Below, in pieces: positions 8,121 through 18,529 of a stretch of DNA of 64,000 nt. The notes below the pieces were generated by a model. It was not told where the DNA came from. It saw nothing but the letters and a program-made list of their open reading frames with translations, and searched no databases. The first letter of the stretch is position 1; each line of letters starts with the position of its first letter. This stretch comes from Methylobacterium sp. Leaf91 (GTDB lineage Bacteria > Pseudomonadota > Alphaproteobacteria > Rhizobiales > Beijerinckiaceae). Both the position numbers and the translations under genes were made by a program. The stretch covers positions 2,504-66,503 of the forward strand of contig NZ_LMMP01000045.1 of NCBI RefSeq assembly GCF_001422815.1, written 5' to 3'.

Positions 8121-8344
8121 CGTGAGGCACTGTCCTCGCTACGGCGCCGGATCGGGATGCGCGACGACGCGCTTCTAGCGCAGCGATGTCGCACTGCGAA
8201 GCGCCATAGCCGCCAAAGCTCGGAAAAATGGTCCCATCGTGAAAGGCGGATCGGTGGTGAGGACGGCCAGCACCAAGGGGGGCATAACCGTGCGTTAACC
8301 CTGTCCTGTGATCCTTTGGAAGATTGCACAGGACGCTCCCTCCG

Positions 8345-8608
8345 ATGCTCGCCGCGGATACCACCGTCGCCCGTCCGACCCTCACCGGCCTTCGGAATCT
8401 GACCGCCGCCCTCGCCCAGATCGGGAAGGACACCGCCTCTCCCGCAGAAGTCTGGCGCAGACTGACCGACAGCTACGTCGTCGATCTCGATGCCGTCGCC
8501 AGCATCCTGCCCCGCGCCGAGCCCGAGCCGACCTGGCTCGTACCTCGTAACGAGGACCGCCTCGTCACCCGCCGATCGCGGGCCGACAATGTATCGCTTC
8601 GCGCATGA
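8345..8608 (+). CDS. small hypothetical protein
   Basis: 87 residues from the ATG at 8345 (MLAADTTVARP). No signal peptide, membrane segment or cysteine. One Trp-containing helix (SPAEVWRRLTDSYVVDLDAV) looks like the core. It has core-genome codon use, and AGGAC about 12 bases upstream may be its ribosome site. It is divergent from argB. No family recognised; it may be a lineage-specific gene. Confidence 0.45.
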   Translation: MLAADTTVARPTLTGLRNLTAALAQIGKDTASPAEVWRRLTDSYVVDLDAVASILPRAEPEPTWLVPRNEDRLVTRRSRADNVSLRA

Positions 8609-8804
8609 AGCCGAAGTCTTCGCGCCGTGCATGAGAGCCATGTTCGGCCGGGGCCGAGGCCACCTTGCGACAGGTTTGGCATCTGTCATGCTAGACCAAG
8701 TCCAATGAAAAACGACGAGGAACGCTCAGGCAACAATCACGCGGCCGCTCGACGCCTGAGCAACACCGCGGACCTTATTCGCCGAACCGAAAAAGGGGTC
8801 CGTC

Positions 8805-9080
8805 ATGTCAGAATTGTTAGCCGTCGCCCTCGTTTGCTCCAGCATGATCGCGGCGCAGGATTGCTCCCGCACCACCGCCCTCGACATCATCGTGTCACCT
8901 GCGCACACGCCGATGGAATGCATGATCCACGGCCAGACCATGGCTGCTTCCACCTGGAGTGAGGAGGGTGAGAAGCGCTACGTCAGGGTGACCTGCGAGC
9001 GGCGCCATGCCGATCTTCGCGGCCTGCGCCGGGCGGGCTACGCCGCAGCCATCGTGCTCGTCCCGCGCCACCCGATCTGA
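8805..9080 (+). CDS. small cysteine-containing protein, possibly exported
   Basis: 91 residues, ATG at 8805 with an AAAAGGGG stretch upstream. The N-terminal LLAVALVCSSMIAAQDC is short and hydrophobic, so it may be a weak signal sequence or anchor. Cysteines at about 11, 20, 39 and 64 could form disulfides. The peptide TPMECMIHGQTMAAS followed by VRVTCERR suggests a small conserved fold, which I recall from other Methylobacterium genomes as a hypothetical protein; this is not verified. Function unknown. Confidence 0.55.
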   Translation: MSELLAVALVCSSMIAAQDCSRTTALDIIVSPAHTPMECMIHGQTMAASTWSEEGEKRYVRVTCERRHADLRGLRRAGYAAAIVLVPRHPI

Positions 9081-9110
9081 CCTTGCCCAGCGGCGGGAAC
9101 CCAGGTGCGA

Positions 9111-9917
9111 TTATGGCCTGACTTCGCACGGCTCGAGCAGGAGCGTCTCGCCCTGTTCGAGGCGGCCGCCGCTGAGCACCTCGGCATAGACACCGCAATC
9201 GGTATGGCCGAGTTGCGTCGAGAGGGCCTTTGGGATCGCGAGGTCGCGGAGTCCTGTCGCCGGGTCGACATTCGTCGCCGCACAGCGCTCCGTCCGCTTC
9301 GAGACTTGCAGGCGGACGCCGCCTTTCGACCCTAGGACGCGTCCGACCAGATCGAGTTCGGCAAACGGCGCGAGCCCGGAAAGGTGAAGGTTCGCGCGGA
9401 AGCGCAACGGATCGACGGGCGCTCCCACCATGTCCTCGGTCGCCGCCACGCTGGCGAGGTTGAGGAGCGAGACGAAGCCGCGCGCCGAATCCGTGAAGCG
9501 GAAGCCTTCCGGCGCGGTGAGCAACTTCGGCGGCCCGCGCAGGGCGTCGGCGAATTCCCTTGCGAAGAACGCTTCCACCGCCTCGCGCCCCTCTGGAACC
9601 GACACGTCCGCCTCGACGGCGCAGCGCCCGTCTTGAGAGATTGTCAGGATCGAGCTGTCCGCGTCATAGCGCGTCGCGAGACGCGCCAGTCCCTCGTTGC
9701 GCATTAGCATCAGAAACTTGATCTTGGGCTGGTGCTTGGGGGCCGCCGGATCGAACCCGGACGGCCCGTTCTCGATGGCGAAGAGTCGATCGCCGGGAAA
9801 ATAGGCTCCGGCCCGTAGCGTCGCCGCGTCCAGACGCTCTGGCGACAGACCCTTCACCGGATAGCGATGAAGCGCCTCGAGGTGCAGTTCGCTTGGGGTC
9901 GTCGGCAGGAGATTCAT
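9111..9917 (-). CDS. MOSC domain-containing protein
   Basis: About 268 residues from the ATG at 9917 (MNLLPTTPSELHLE); a longer frame extends upstream but lacks support. Residues 8-110 form the MOSC N-terminal beta-barrel domain (LHRYPVKGLSPERLDAATL) and 130-265 the MOSC domain. The conserved sulfur/molybdopterin-ligand cysteine is in KRTERCAATNVDP, with GHTDCGVYAEV after it. The family resembles the C-terminal domain of Moco sulfurases and mARC/YcbX reductases, which act on the molybdenum cofactor or reduce N-hydroxylated compounds. The substrate here is unknown. Divergent from clpB. Confidence 0.85.
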   Translation of the reverse strand: MNLLPTTPSELHLEALHRYPVKGLSPERLDAATLRAGAYFPGDRLFAIENGPSGFDPAAPKHQPKIKFLMLMRNEGLARLATRYDADSSILTISQDGRCAVEADVSVPEGREAVEAFFAREFADALRGPPKLLTAPEGFRFTDSARGFVSLLNLASVAATEDMVGAPVDPLRFRANLHLSGLAPFAELDLVGRVLGSKGGVRLQVSKRTERCAATNVDPATGLRDLAIPKALSTQLGHTDCGVYAEVLSGGRLEQGETLLLEPCEVRP

Positions 9918-10118
9918 CGCGCCAGCTTCGCCCGAAGCTTTCCTGAAGCGCAAGTCCGTGATCGGGTCTTGTGGTGCTCATATGCAACACTACATCGTGA
10001 ACATCGGCGGCCCTCGCGGCGCCGGTGTTCCACGGACCATTCGGTCGGGGAGCGACGTCTCGACGGGGCCGCGCCGCTTGGCGGGCGGTGGATCGTCGGC
10101 ACGGGGGAGAGGAAAGAC

Positions 10119-12749
<2,631 letters not shown>

Positions 12750-12767
12750 GGCGAGGTTCGCTTCCAT

Positions 12768-12798
12768 GCTTCCGGCGGGGACCGCCTCCGCCGGAAGC
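12768..12798 (+). terminator. hairpin after clpB
   Basis: GCTTCCGGCGG (12768-12778) and CCGCCGGAAGC (12788-12798) form a perfect 11-bp stem 18 bases after the clpB stop. No T-run follows, so factor-independent termination is uncertain. Confidence 0.45.
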
Positions 12799-12877
12799 CG
12801 ATCTCATGGCAGTCGCCATCACCTCTCGGATAACTTCTGAATAGACAGGGTTCCTGGCACGGGGAAGAAAGCGCAGT

Positions 12878-13234
12878 TCAGCGACCCGAGCCGCGCAGTG
12901 CCAGCTTCACGCGCTGTTCGAGCAGGTTCCACCGCGTCGAAACCTCACTTGCTACGCAGCCACCATAGGTCTGTCCTACGAAGAAGCCCTGTTCGGCCCG
13001 GTTTCGGCAGTCGAACACAGGTGGCGCCGCCAGGACGACGAGCACAGCACCGGCAATCGCCGCGGCGCTGGCAAGGATGCCGAACAGCCAGGCCAGTTGC
13101 GAGCCGTCGGCCCTCCTTCCGTTGTCAGAAGGGCCGGTTTCCATTCCATCGGTGAGATCACGGAACGGCGCATCCGCATTGGGGCGACGGTCGCGAATGA
13201 TCTCCTGGACGGATTTGCTCACTGGCCGTGTCAC
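12878..13234 (-). CDS. single-pass membrane protein, unknown function
   Basis: 118 residues from a GTG at 13234 preceded by AGGGGATGAC. The N-terminal 45 residues are charged and probably cytoplasmic. Residues 49-70 (LFGILASAAAIAGAVLVVL) form one transmembrane helix, and a short outer domain with two cysteines (FDCRNRAEQ, YGGCVASE) may hold a disulfide. No family recognised. It converges on clpB and is followed by the clpB hairpin. Confidence 0.6.
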   Translation of the reverse strand: MTRPVSKSVQEIIRDRRPNADAPFRDLTDGMETGPSDNGRRADGSQLAWLFGILASAAAIAGAVLVVLAAPPVFDCRNRAEQGFFVGQTYGGCVASEVSTRWNLLEQRVKLALRGSGR

Positions 13235-13423
13235 ACGTCATCCCCTGGAAGGATCGCGGCGCATAGTGGGACGAGCGGTACTGAAGGAAGGTTGAAGGCG
13301 ACCCATCCCCGCCGACTTTACCTTGGTGACAAGCCAAAAAGCCGGGCTTGAGCCCGCTCCATGTTTGGGCAACATGCACGGCATCGGCTTGGTGGACCAG
13401 GCCCGATCACGGCGGGATTTCAG

Positions 13424-14905
13424 ATGTCGGCACCCAGTCCAGAATCCCGCGATCCGGTTCCGTCCAAACCGGGAACCGGCCGCCCCGTCGGCGAAGTCGC
13501 CACCGATGGTGCCCTGTCCCGCCTCGGCATCCGCTTCACCGTCTGGGCCGAGCGCTGGTTTCCCGACGCGTTCATCTTCGTGGCCATCGCGGTGGTCATC
13601 GTGGCCCTCGGGGCGCTGGCCAACGGCGCGCCCGCGATGACGGTGGCCAAGAGCTTCGGTGACGGGTTCTGGAGCCTGATCCCCTTCACCATGCAGATGG
13701 CCTTCGTCACCATCGGCGGCTACGTGGTCGCGACGGCGCCGCCGGTTCAGCGGCTGATCGACCGGCTCGCCCTCGTGCCGAAGACCGGCCGGGGCGCGGT
13801 CGGCTTCGTGGCGGCGGCGACGATGCTGTCGTCGTTCCTGAGCTGGGGCCTCAGCCTGATCTTCGGCGGCCTTCTCGCCCGCGCTCTCGCCCGCCGCACC
13901 GAACTTCGCATGGATTACCGGGCCGCCGGTGCCGCGGCCTATCTCGGGCTCGGCGCCACCTGGGCCATGGGGCTCAGCTCATCGGCCGCCCAGCTCCAGG
14001 CCAATCCGAAGAGCCTGCCGCCGAGCCTGCTGCCGATCACCGGCGTGATCCCGTTCAGCGAGACGATCTTCCTCTGGCAGTCGATGCTGATCGCCCTGAT
14101 CCTCTTCGTGATCTCGATCATCATCGCCTATGTCTCGGCGCCGCAGCCCGCCACCGCCGTGACGGCCGACGATCTCGGCCTCGACGTCTCGCGCGACAAG
14201 CCGGACGAGTCCCGGCCGCAGCAGCCTTCGGAATGGCTGGAGCATTCGCCGATCCTGACCCTGCTCCTCGTCATCATCGCCGCCGGCTGGCTCTACCAGG
14301 AATTCGCGCGCCAATCCTGGATCACCGCGATCTCCAACCTCAACACCTACAACCTGCTCTTCCTCACCCTCGGCCTGCTGCTGCATTGGCGGCCGCGGAA
14401 CTTCCTCGCCTCGGTGGCGAAGGCGGTGCCGGCCACCGCCGGCGTGCTGATCCAGTTCCCTCTCTACGCGGCGATCAGCGCCATGCTGACCAATGCGAAG
14501 AACGCGGGCGGCACCTCGGTCTCGGACGTCATCACTCACGCGTTCGTGGCGCTGAACACCACGGGCAGCTTCCCGATTTCCATGGGTGTCTATTCGGCGG
14601 TGCTCGGCTTCTTCGTGCCGTCGGGCGGCGGCAAATGGCTGCTGGAAGCGCCCTACGTGATGCAGGCGGCCAACGAGTTGCAGGTCCATCTCGGCTGGGC
14701 GGTGATGATCTACAACGCCGCCGAGGCGCTGCCGAACCTGATCAACCCATTCTGGATGCTGCCGCTTCTCGGCATCCTCGGCCTCAAGGCCCGCGACATC
14801 GTCGGGTTCAGCTTCCTGCAGCTCATCATCCATCTGCCGCTGGTGCTGTTCCTGCTCTGGGCGCTGGCCTTCACGCTCACCTACCACCCTCCGGTGATGC
14901 CGTAG
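13424..14905 (+). CDS. AtoE-type short-chain fatty acid transporter
   Basis: About 493 residues from the ATG at 13424; the frame is open to 13361 but the extra N-terminus is not family-like. The body has roughly a dozen hydrophobic helices of the AtoE/TIGR00366 family, which carries short-chain fatty acids such as butyrate or acetoacetate across the inner membrane. Characteristic stretches are SFGDGFWSLIPFTMQMAF, FLSWGLSLIFGGLLA, LNTYNLLFLTLGLLLHWRP and the GSFPISMGVYSAVLGFFVPSGGGKW segment near 390. No degradation genes are adjacent, so the real substrate is open. Confidence 0.88.
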   Translation: MSAPSPESRDPVPSKPGTGRPVGEVATDGALSRLGIRFTVWAERWFPDAFIFVAIAVVIVALGALANGAPAMTVAKSFGDGFWSLIPFTMQMAFVTIGGYVVATAPPVQRLIDRLALVPKTGRGAVGFVAAATMLSSFLSWGLSLIFGGLLARALARRTELRMDYRAAGAAAYLGLGATWAMGLSSSAAQLQANPKSLPPSLLPITGVIPFSETIFLWQSMLIALILFVISIIIAYVSAPQPATAVTADDLGLDVSRDKPDESRPQQPSEWLEHSPILTLLLVIIAAGWLYQEFARQSWITAISNLNTYNLLFLTLGLLLHWRPRNFLASVAKAVPATAGVLIQFPLYAAISAMLTNAKNAGGTSVSDVITHAFVALNTTGSFPISMGVYSAVLGFFVPSGGGKWLLEAPYVMQAANELQVHLGWAVMIYNAAEALPNLINPFWMLPLLGILGLKARDIVGFSFLQLIIHLPLVLFLLWALAFTLTYHPPVMP

Positions 14906-15006
14906 GGGCCGGCCTGTTTCTCGGGCCTGACCCGACTACGTGGCGCGAGCCCGCCGATCGTCCTGATCAAAGATTCCGATCCGCCGAATGGGCAACGGTC
15001 GGGCTT

Positions 15007-15594
15007 TCAAGGGCGTCCCTGCGGCGGACCGCCCATGGCGATCACGCCGGCATCGGCGAGGCCCCCGGCCTCGTCGGCGGCCGAGGCCACGAGCGAGAAA
15101 CTGACCGGCCGCAGCGGACCGCTGTCATGGCCGGTTTCGCTCTCGGACCAGGAGCTGACGGATATCGGCGTGAACGCATCCGCCATACCGCTGCTCGTCA
15201 GACCCTCGGCGCGGGCGCGCGCATCGACGCGCTGGAGGAAGCCCTCACTTCGCACGCCGAGGCGTATTGGCCGGACGTCGGGCTCGGCGTTCCAGACCGT
15301 ACGGATGAGGCAGTGCCTGCCGTTATTGTCCTGCCCCCAGGATGCGACGTAGCGCGGCGATAAAAGCTCCACTGCCTTCTCCCGGTCCGGCGCGCGGCGC
15401 GGGATGGTGTCGATCGCCTCACGCGAGGCGGGCCGCGTCGCGAGCCCCTGGAACGGCGTGCGGCCGTGGCGGATATAACCGAGGCAATCCTCGAAGATGA
15501 TCCGCATCACCAACGGCTCGTTCTCCTCGATCGGCGCGGCGCTCGCGGGGAAGGCCGCGAGGCAGGCGGCGAACAGAATCCAGGGTTTCAGCAA
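15007..15594 (-). CDS. exported protein of unknown function
   Basis: 195 residues with a clear Sec signal peptide (ILFAACLAAFPASA, cut after residue 19). The mature protein has two cysteines, C37 in FEDCLGYIRHG and one in GRHCLIRTVW, probably a periplasmic disulfide. Similar small exported proteins occur in Methylobacteriaceae, but I know no function. It converges on the AtoE-type transporter, about 100 bases away. The last residues run into a glycine/proline-rich tail. Confidence 0.65.
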   Translation of the reverse strand: MLKPWILFAACLAAFPASAAPIEENEPLVMRIIFEDCLGYIRHGRTPFQGLATRPASREAIDTIPRRAPDREKAVELLSPRYVASWGQDNNGRHCLIRTVWNAEPDVRPIRLGVRSEGFLQRVDARARAEGLTSSGMADAFTPISVSSWSESETGHDSGPLRPVSFSLVASAADEAGGLADAGVIAMGGPPQGRP

Positions 15595-16121
15595 GCGATC
15601 CTCCCTCCGGCGCGGGGGGTGAGAGAGCGTATACCATCACCCCTGCAGGCCGATGGCGACGGTGATCTAGAAGGCGGTCACGGCGAACCGGTGCGTCAGC
15701 GCCGCTCCGTGATCAGGGCGGTGGTAACGCGGGTGAACGGGATCTCGCTGTAGCCTGTCGTCCCGATCCATTCGGATGCCCGGCCTATGGCGTGGAGCAT
15801 TCAATATTGCCGACTTCACCCTGCCGGTGATGACTGATCCTCTCGTCTGAGCGCCGAGATTTCATGCCCCGCCTATCGGGGTTGGGCACTCCCAAAGGAT
15901 GATTCCGCGCCGTCCCCTCATTGGGCGAACACCTCGATCCCGTGAAGGAGGCCATCAGGGATAAGGCGTCGAGGGCGTTGAAAACTGCAAACAAAGACCA
16001 GATGTCTGATAAATACTTCTATAAATCAAGTGTATATTCCGTTATTGCCTGTCTGCCTGCAAAAGGCTAGGCTAGTCATGCAAATCGATCCTCGTTGGAG
16101 AATGCGAAGGAAAGGAACGTC
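15595..16121. other. intergenic stretch upstream of the RTX gene
   Basis: No gene is supported. The right part (after about 15990) is clearly AT-richer than the core and should hold the promoter of the RTX gene; no certain -35/-10 pair could be assigned. Confidence 0.4.
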
Positions 16122-17129
16122 ATGGCGTATGTAATGGGCACGGGTCAGGCTGATCTCATAGATTACACCACGGGTGTGACTGACGAGAAAGACTATATTC
16201 TCGGCTACAGTGGTAACGATGTGATCTACGGTCGAGGCGGGGATGATACCATTTTTGGCGACTCCGATTCGGCAACGAATTATATCGGCAGCGACACCCT
16301 CTATGGCGGCGGTGGCAACGATCTGCTGATCGGAGATAACGGCGTCGACACGCTCTACGGCGGATCTGGCGACGACCGGTTCGTCATGCGCTACGACTTG
16401 TTCATCGACGACGTTTATGGCCAGTCGGGTACCGATACCCTCGCGTTCTTTGCTTTCGACCGAGCCGCCAACGTCAATCTGAGCCAGAAGTCTTACTTCA
16501 TCGTCGGCGGTGAAGAAGGCAAGCAAACCGTCTCCGGCGTCGAGAATGTCAGTGGGACCGACCAGAACGATAAACTTACGGGTGATGCCGCCAACAATCT
16601 CCTGAGCGGCAACATCGGGGACGACCAACTCAATGGCGGTGCCGGCAACGACACGCTTCAGGGTGGGGACGGGGTGGACCGGGTCGTGGGCGCCAGCGGC
16701 GACGATGTCCTTTCGGGGGATGGCTCGTCGGACAAGCTGTTCGGGGGCGAGGGGAAGGACGTACTGAACGGCGGGTCAAGCGCCGACATCCTGTTCGGCG
16801 ACGCCGGCAACGACTCGCTCCTAGGCGATGACGGCAATGACATGCTGATCGGCGGGACCGGCAACGACAGACTGACCGGCGGCGCCGGCCGCGATACCTT
16901 CGTTTTCGATCGGCTCACAGGCAAGGACGTCATCACCGACTTCAGCCCCGGATCGGGCTCGCCCGACGTCATTCGCCTGGAGAAGGATGTGCTGGGCTCC
17001 TTTGCCGCCGTGGTCTCTCACGCCGAGAACACCAGCGCCGGCGTCGTCATTCAGTATGACGAGGGCAGCATCAGGCTCGCCGGCCTGCAGGTCGCGGATC
17101 TGCACGCGACCGATTTCCTGTTCGTCTGA
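16122..17129 (+). CDS. RTX calcium-binding (hemolysin-type repeat) secreted protein
   Basis: 335 residues from the ATG at 16122 (MAYVMGTG), AAGGAA in front; an in-frame start at 16095 is less likely. It is almost only nonapeptide repeats of the GGxGxDxux kind, in two blocks: about 27-87 (GYSGNDVIYGRGGDDTIFG, YGGGGNDLLIG) and 145-275 (NGGAGNDTLQGG, GGTGNDRLTGGAGRDTFVF). They fold as a calcium-filled beta-roll outside the cell. The C-terminal stretch after the last repeat (TGKDVITDFSPGS onward) matches the DxI-x-DF motif typical of type I secretion substrates. There is no signal peptide and no HlyB/HlyD/TolC gene nearby. No enzyme domain, so perhaps structural or adhesive. Confidence 0.85.
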   Translation: MAYVMGTGQADLIDYTTGVTDEKDYILGYSGNDVIYGRGGDDTIFGDSDSATNYIGSDTLYGGGGNDLLIGDNGVDTLYGGSGDDRFVMRYDLFIDDVYGQSGTDTLAFFAFDRAANVNLSQKSYFIVGGEEGKQTVSGVENVSGTDQNDKLTGDAANNLLSGNIGDDQLNGGAGNDTLQGGDGVDRVVGASGDDVLSGDGSSDKLFGGEGKDVLNGGSSADILFGDAGNDSLLGDDGNDMLIGGTGNDRLTGGAGRDTFVFDRLTGKDVITDFSPGSGSPDVIRLEKDVLGSFAAVVSHAENTSAGVVIQYDEGSIRLAGLQVADLHATDFLFV

Positions 17130-17276
17130 GTCCCACCCGTAGAACGTCCGTTCTGCTCTAGGGTTCGGAACGAGAGCCGTATGTGAACCGGAACTTTCTC
17201 GAGGCACTGCAAGGACCGGGTGCCACTCCGATCCGCCCCTCGACTTTGGACGAACGCGCCCAGGGTCGAGGTGTCG

Positions 17277-17690
17277 CTAGGATCGAATTGCGGGCGTGTG
17301 CTGGCCAAGTGGACCCTGTCGGGTCCGCGCCGGAACGAAAGCGGCCAATGCCGCGACCAGCCAGCCGGCCATGAGGATGACGCCGCCAGTCGGCGCGGCC
17401 ATCGGAAAGAGCGGAATGCCCTTCAGGGCACGCAAGGACAGATCACCGGAGAATAGCGCGAGTCCGATCACCAGGGCGGCAGCGGCGACCCGGGTCGTGA
17501 GGCGGTGAGTGAGCCCGGTGGCCGTCAGGGCCACGAGTGCGATGATGGCGGGCGCGTGGAACAGCAGAAACTGCGCCGCCGTCTTCAGGCTGTCGGCTCC
17601 GGGGATATGGGCCGCGGCCGCGCTAGCGGCGACGCCGAGCAGGCCGGCGAGCGCGCCGAGAGCAAGGAGGGCACGGTCGAAGCCGGTCAT
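17277..17690 (-). CDS. DUF423 family membrane protein
   Basis: 137 residues with four hydrophobic helices (ALLALGALAGLLGVAAS, AIIALVALTATGL, AAALVIGLALFSGDLSL, GGVILMAGWLVAALAAFV). The FHA after helix 1, LFSGDL and the APTGGVILMAGW loop are the DUF423/YgdD marks. Function is unknown in the family. It overlaps the end of engB by 4 bases (ATGA) and is probably co-transcribed with it. Confidence 0.8.
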   Translation of the reverse strand: MTGFDRALLALGALAGLLGVAASAAAAHIPGADSLKTAAQFLLFHAPAIIALVALTATGLTHRLTTRVAAAALVIGLALFSGDLSLRALKGIPLFPMAAPTGGVILMAGWLVAALAAFVPARTRQGPLGQHTPAIRS

Positions 17691-18340
17691 GCGCCGCGCT
17701 CGGCCAGGATCCGGGCGACGCTCGCCCGTAGTTCCGGCACGCCACGGTCGTCGCGGCTGGATGTGATCAGGATCTCAGGGTAGGCCGCCGGGCGCTTGGC
17801 GATGGCGGAGCGGATGCCGGCAATGCGCGCATCGACTTCGGCCTTCTTCAGGGCATCGCCCTTGGTCAGGACGATCTGATAGCTCACGGCGGCCTTGTCG
17901 AGCCCGTCGAGCACGTCGGTATCGATGCTCTTCAATCCATGGCGGGAATCGATCAACATGAAGACGCGGGCGAGATTGGCGCGACCCTTGAGGTAGTCGT
18001 GGATCAAGTCGGTCCAGGCCTCGACCTTGGTCTTCTCCACGGCCGCGTAGCCGTAGCCGGGCATGTCCACCAGGGTCAGTCGCCCGCCGATATCGAAGAA
18101 GTTGAGTTGCTGCGTCCGGCCCGGCGTATGCGACGTCCGCGCCAGGGTATTGCGGCCGGTCAGTGCGTTGACGAGGCTCGACTTGCCGACATTGGAGCGC
18201 CCGGCAAAGGCGATCTCGACGCCCTTCATCGGCGGCAGCGCGGCGACGTTCGGCGCGGAGGACAGGAAATCAGCTACTCCCGCGAACAGCAGGCGGCCGG
18301 ATTCGAGGAGGGCTGCGTCGGCTTCGGGCTCGGTCATCAT
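17687..18340 (-). CDS. engB: ribosome biogenesis GTPase EngB (YihA/YsxC)
   Basis: 217 residues. TRAFAC-class GTPase needed for late 50S assembly. G1 GRSNVGKSS, G2 around TSHTPGRTQ, G3 DMPGYG, G4 TKGD and G5 TSS are all present in the right order. The N-terminal 35 residues are the usual short extension. Two adjacent Met codons are possible starts (18340 or 18337). It sits downstream of rpmH-rnpA-yidC on the same strand, a common alphaproteobacterial order linking ribosome and membrane biogenesis, but a palindromic repeat separates it from yidC. Confidence 0.95.
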   Translation of the reverse strand: MMTEPEADAALLESGRLLFAGVADFLSSAPNVAALPPMKGVEIAFAGRSNVGKSSLVNALTGRNTLARTSHTPGRTQQLNFFDIGGRLTLVDMPGYGYAAVEKTKVEAWTDLIHDYLKGRANLARVFMLIDSRHGLKSIDTDVLDGLDKAAVSYQIVLTKGDALKKAEVDARIAGIRSAIAKRPAAYPEILITSSRDDRGVPELRASVARILAERGA

Positions 18341-18384
18341 GGTCTCCGGCTGAGAGAGGGAAACGTGACGTGTCCCACCATCGA

Positions 18385-18495
18385 CCTCATCCTGAGGTGC
18401 CGCGAAGCGGCCTCGAAGGAGGCGTCCAGAAACCGCGTCGGGTCCTGGAGGCCTCTTTCGAGGCCTCCGCTTCGCTCCGGCGTCTCGGGATGAGG
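18385..18495. repeat. palindromic intergenic repeat, copy A
   Basis: A 111-bp imperfect palindrome beginning CCTCATCCTGAGGTGCCGC and ending CGTCTCGGGATGAGG; the two arms are near reverse complements (CCTCATCC, GAAGCGG, CCTCGAA blocks). A second copy of 112 bp is at 30645-30756. I know similar CCTCATCCTGAGG repeats from many Rhizobiales genomes. It can form one long hairpin in RNA of the yidC-engB spacer. Confidence 0.8.
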
Positions 18496-18529
18496 AGCCG
18501 GGGTGGTCTCGTTGGGAAGAACGCGAAGC

